NCBI GenBank assembly: GCA_018646865.1
Contig: JABGTW010000035.1
Location: forward strand, 1-45,606
Length of the DNA stretch: 45,606 nt
Direction: 5' to 3'
DNA from: Cryomorphaceae bacterium
Lineage (GTDB): Bacteria; Bacteroidota; Bacteroidia; Flavobacteriales; Flavobacteriaceae
Below are positions 45,032 through 45,606 of this stretch, in pieces (position 1 is the first letter of the stretch; every line of letters begins with the position of its first letter). A program made the position numbers and the translations under genes. The notes under the pieces are model-generated. The model was not told where the DNA came from and searched no databases. It worked only from the letters and a program-made list of their open reading frames with translations.

Positions 45032-45032
45032 T

Positions 45033-45606
45033 ATGGAAAAATATAAAAATCAAGGAGATAAAGATACTAGATCAGGTTTTGGAGAAGGTTTAACAGAACT
45101 TGGAAGATCAAATAAAAATGTTGTAGCATTGTGTGCAGATCTGACAGGTTCTTTGAAGATGAATACTTTTGCTGAAGAAAATCCTGAAAGATTTTTTCAA
45201 GCGGGAATTGCAGAAGCCAATATGATTGGACTAGCTGCTGGACTTGCTACAGGAGGTAAAATTCCATTTACTGGAACATTTGCTAACTTTTCAACTGGTA
45301 GAGTATATGATCAAATAAGACAGTCAGTTGCTTATTCTAATAAAAATGTCAAGATATGTGCTTCTCATGCAGGTATTACATTAGGAGAAGATGGTGCTAC
45401 ACATCAAATTCTTGAAGACATTGGTTTAATGAAAATGTTACCAGGCATGACAGTAATAAATACTTGTGACTTTAATCAAACCAAATCTGCAACCATTGAG
45501 ATTTCTAATTTTGATGGTCCTGTCTATTTAAGATTTGGAAGGCCTAAAGTTGCAAACTTTACAGATGTGTCTCAAAAATTTGAAATTGGGAAAGGTTTGA
45601 AGTTAA
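45033..45606 (+). CDS. Transketolase C-terminal subunit (3' end off window)
   Basis: The ATG at 45033 opens a frame running past the window edge; 191 residues are visible of an expected 310-320. [52 protein letters not shown], and the pyrimidine-domain Glu in AEANM are visible, then [39 protein letters not shown] and [10 protein letters not shown]. This is the partner of the preceding subunit, separated by one base, so both are one operon. The remainder, including the third domain, is not seen. Confidence 0.93.
   Translation, partial: MEKYKNQGDKDTRSGFGEGLTELGRSNKNVVALCADLTGSLKMNTFAEENPERFFQAGIAEANMIGLAAGLATGGKIPFTGTFANFSTGRVYDQIRQSVAYSNKNVKICASHAGITLGEDGATHQILEDIGLMKMLPGMTVINTCDFNQTKSATIEISNFDGPVYLRFGRPKVANFTDVSQKFEIGKGLKL

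Noticed and set aside
1-45606. Search for CRISPR arrays, insertion sequences, phage or integrase genes
   Set aside because: No regularly spaced repeats, transposase or integrase motifs were seen; the gene order looks like ordinary core chromosome.

Overview
The window looks like a piece of core chromosome from a small-genome, very AT-rich (roughly 30% GC by eye, not counted) marine-type member of Bacteroidota, most likely Flavobacteriia. Several features point there: a fused 2-oxoacid dehydrogenase E1 alpha/beta protein, lipoproteins with LSSC-type lipoboxes, TAnnTTTG promoter elements with almost no Shine-Dalgarno sequences at start codons, split transketolase genes, an FSA-size transaldolase, and a cysteate-synthase-like plus alpha-oxoamine-synthase pair typical of sulfonolipid makers. 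I see no rRNA, tRNA, CRISPR array, insertion sequence, phage or plasmid gene. No stretch without a gene exceeds about 145 bases.

Layout. 1-6983: the C-terminal half of an M1-like peptidase, the fused E1 dehydrogenase, a PEGA lipoprotein, holA, an orphan HsdR-N-type nuclease domain and a family 2 glycosyltransferase. 7049-19148: an OmpA-like lipoprotein, a PcrA/UvrD helicase, an exported M20 amidohydrolase, recG, pheT, an ABC-F ATPase and a thioredoxin-fold lipoprotein. 19276-23550: transaldolase, an SDR, glutaminyl cyclase, glyA and smpB. 23547-30215: pcm, then a tightly packed run of oxidoreductase, YggS, DnaQ-type exonuclease, Kv-type channel, miaA and an exported M20 peptidase. 30220-36511: purC, phoH, SAM hydroxide adenosyltransferase, dnaN and the putative sulfonolipid pair. 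36550-45606: a large zinc protease, prfB with its programmed frameshift, a cold-shock gene, dnaB, accA, an LptF/G permease and both transketolase halves (the second cut by the window edge).

How the genes work together. Replication and repair are heavily represented (holA, dnaN, dnaB, recG, UvrD-type helicase). Translation genes are smpB, prfB, pheT and miaA. Central metabolism includes the non-oxidative pentose phosphate steps, glyA, purC, accA and the E1 protein. Envelope genes include LptF/G, OmpA, PEGA and several exported or lipid-anchored hydrolases. The layout is compact: neighbours often overlap by 1-14 bases, six convergent pairs end within a few bases of each other, and two divergent pairs have start codons only 4 and 10 bases apart. 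Only two strong hairpin terminators were found, both between convergent genes.

I did not find a clearly new multi-gene system. The observations best worth a second look are the putative sulfonolipid pair, an ABC-F protein with one apparently degenerate ATP site, a thiamine diphosphate motif with its Asp and Asn exchanged, a DnaQ exonuclease fused to a GIY-YIG-like domain without catalytic residues, a Kv-like channel ending in a zinc ribbon, and a set of promoter elements so close to start codons that transcripts would be nearly leaderless.
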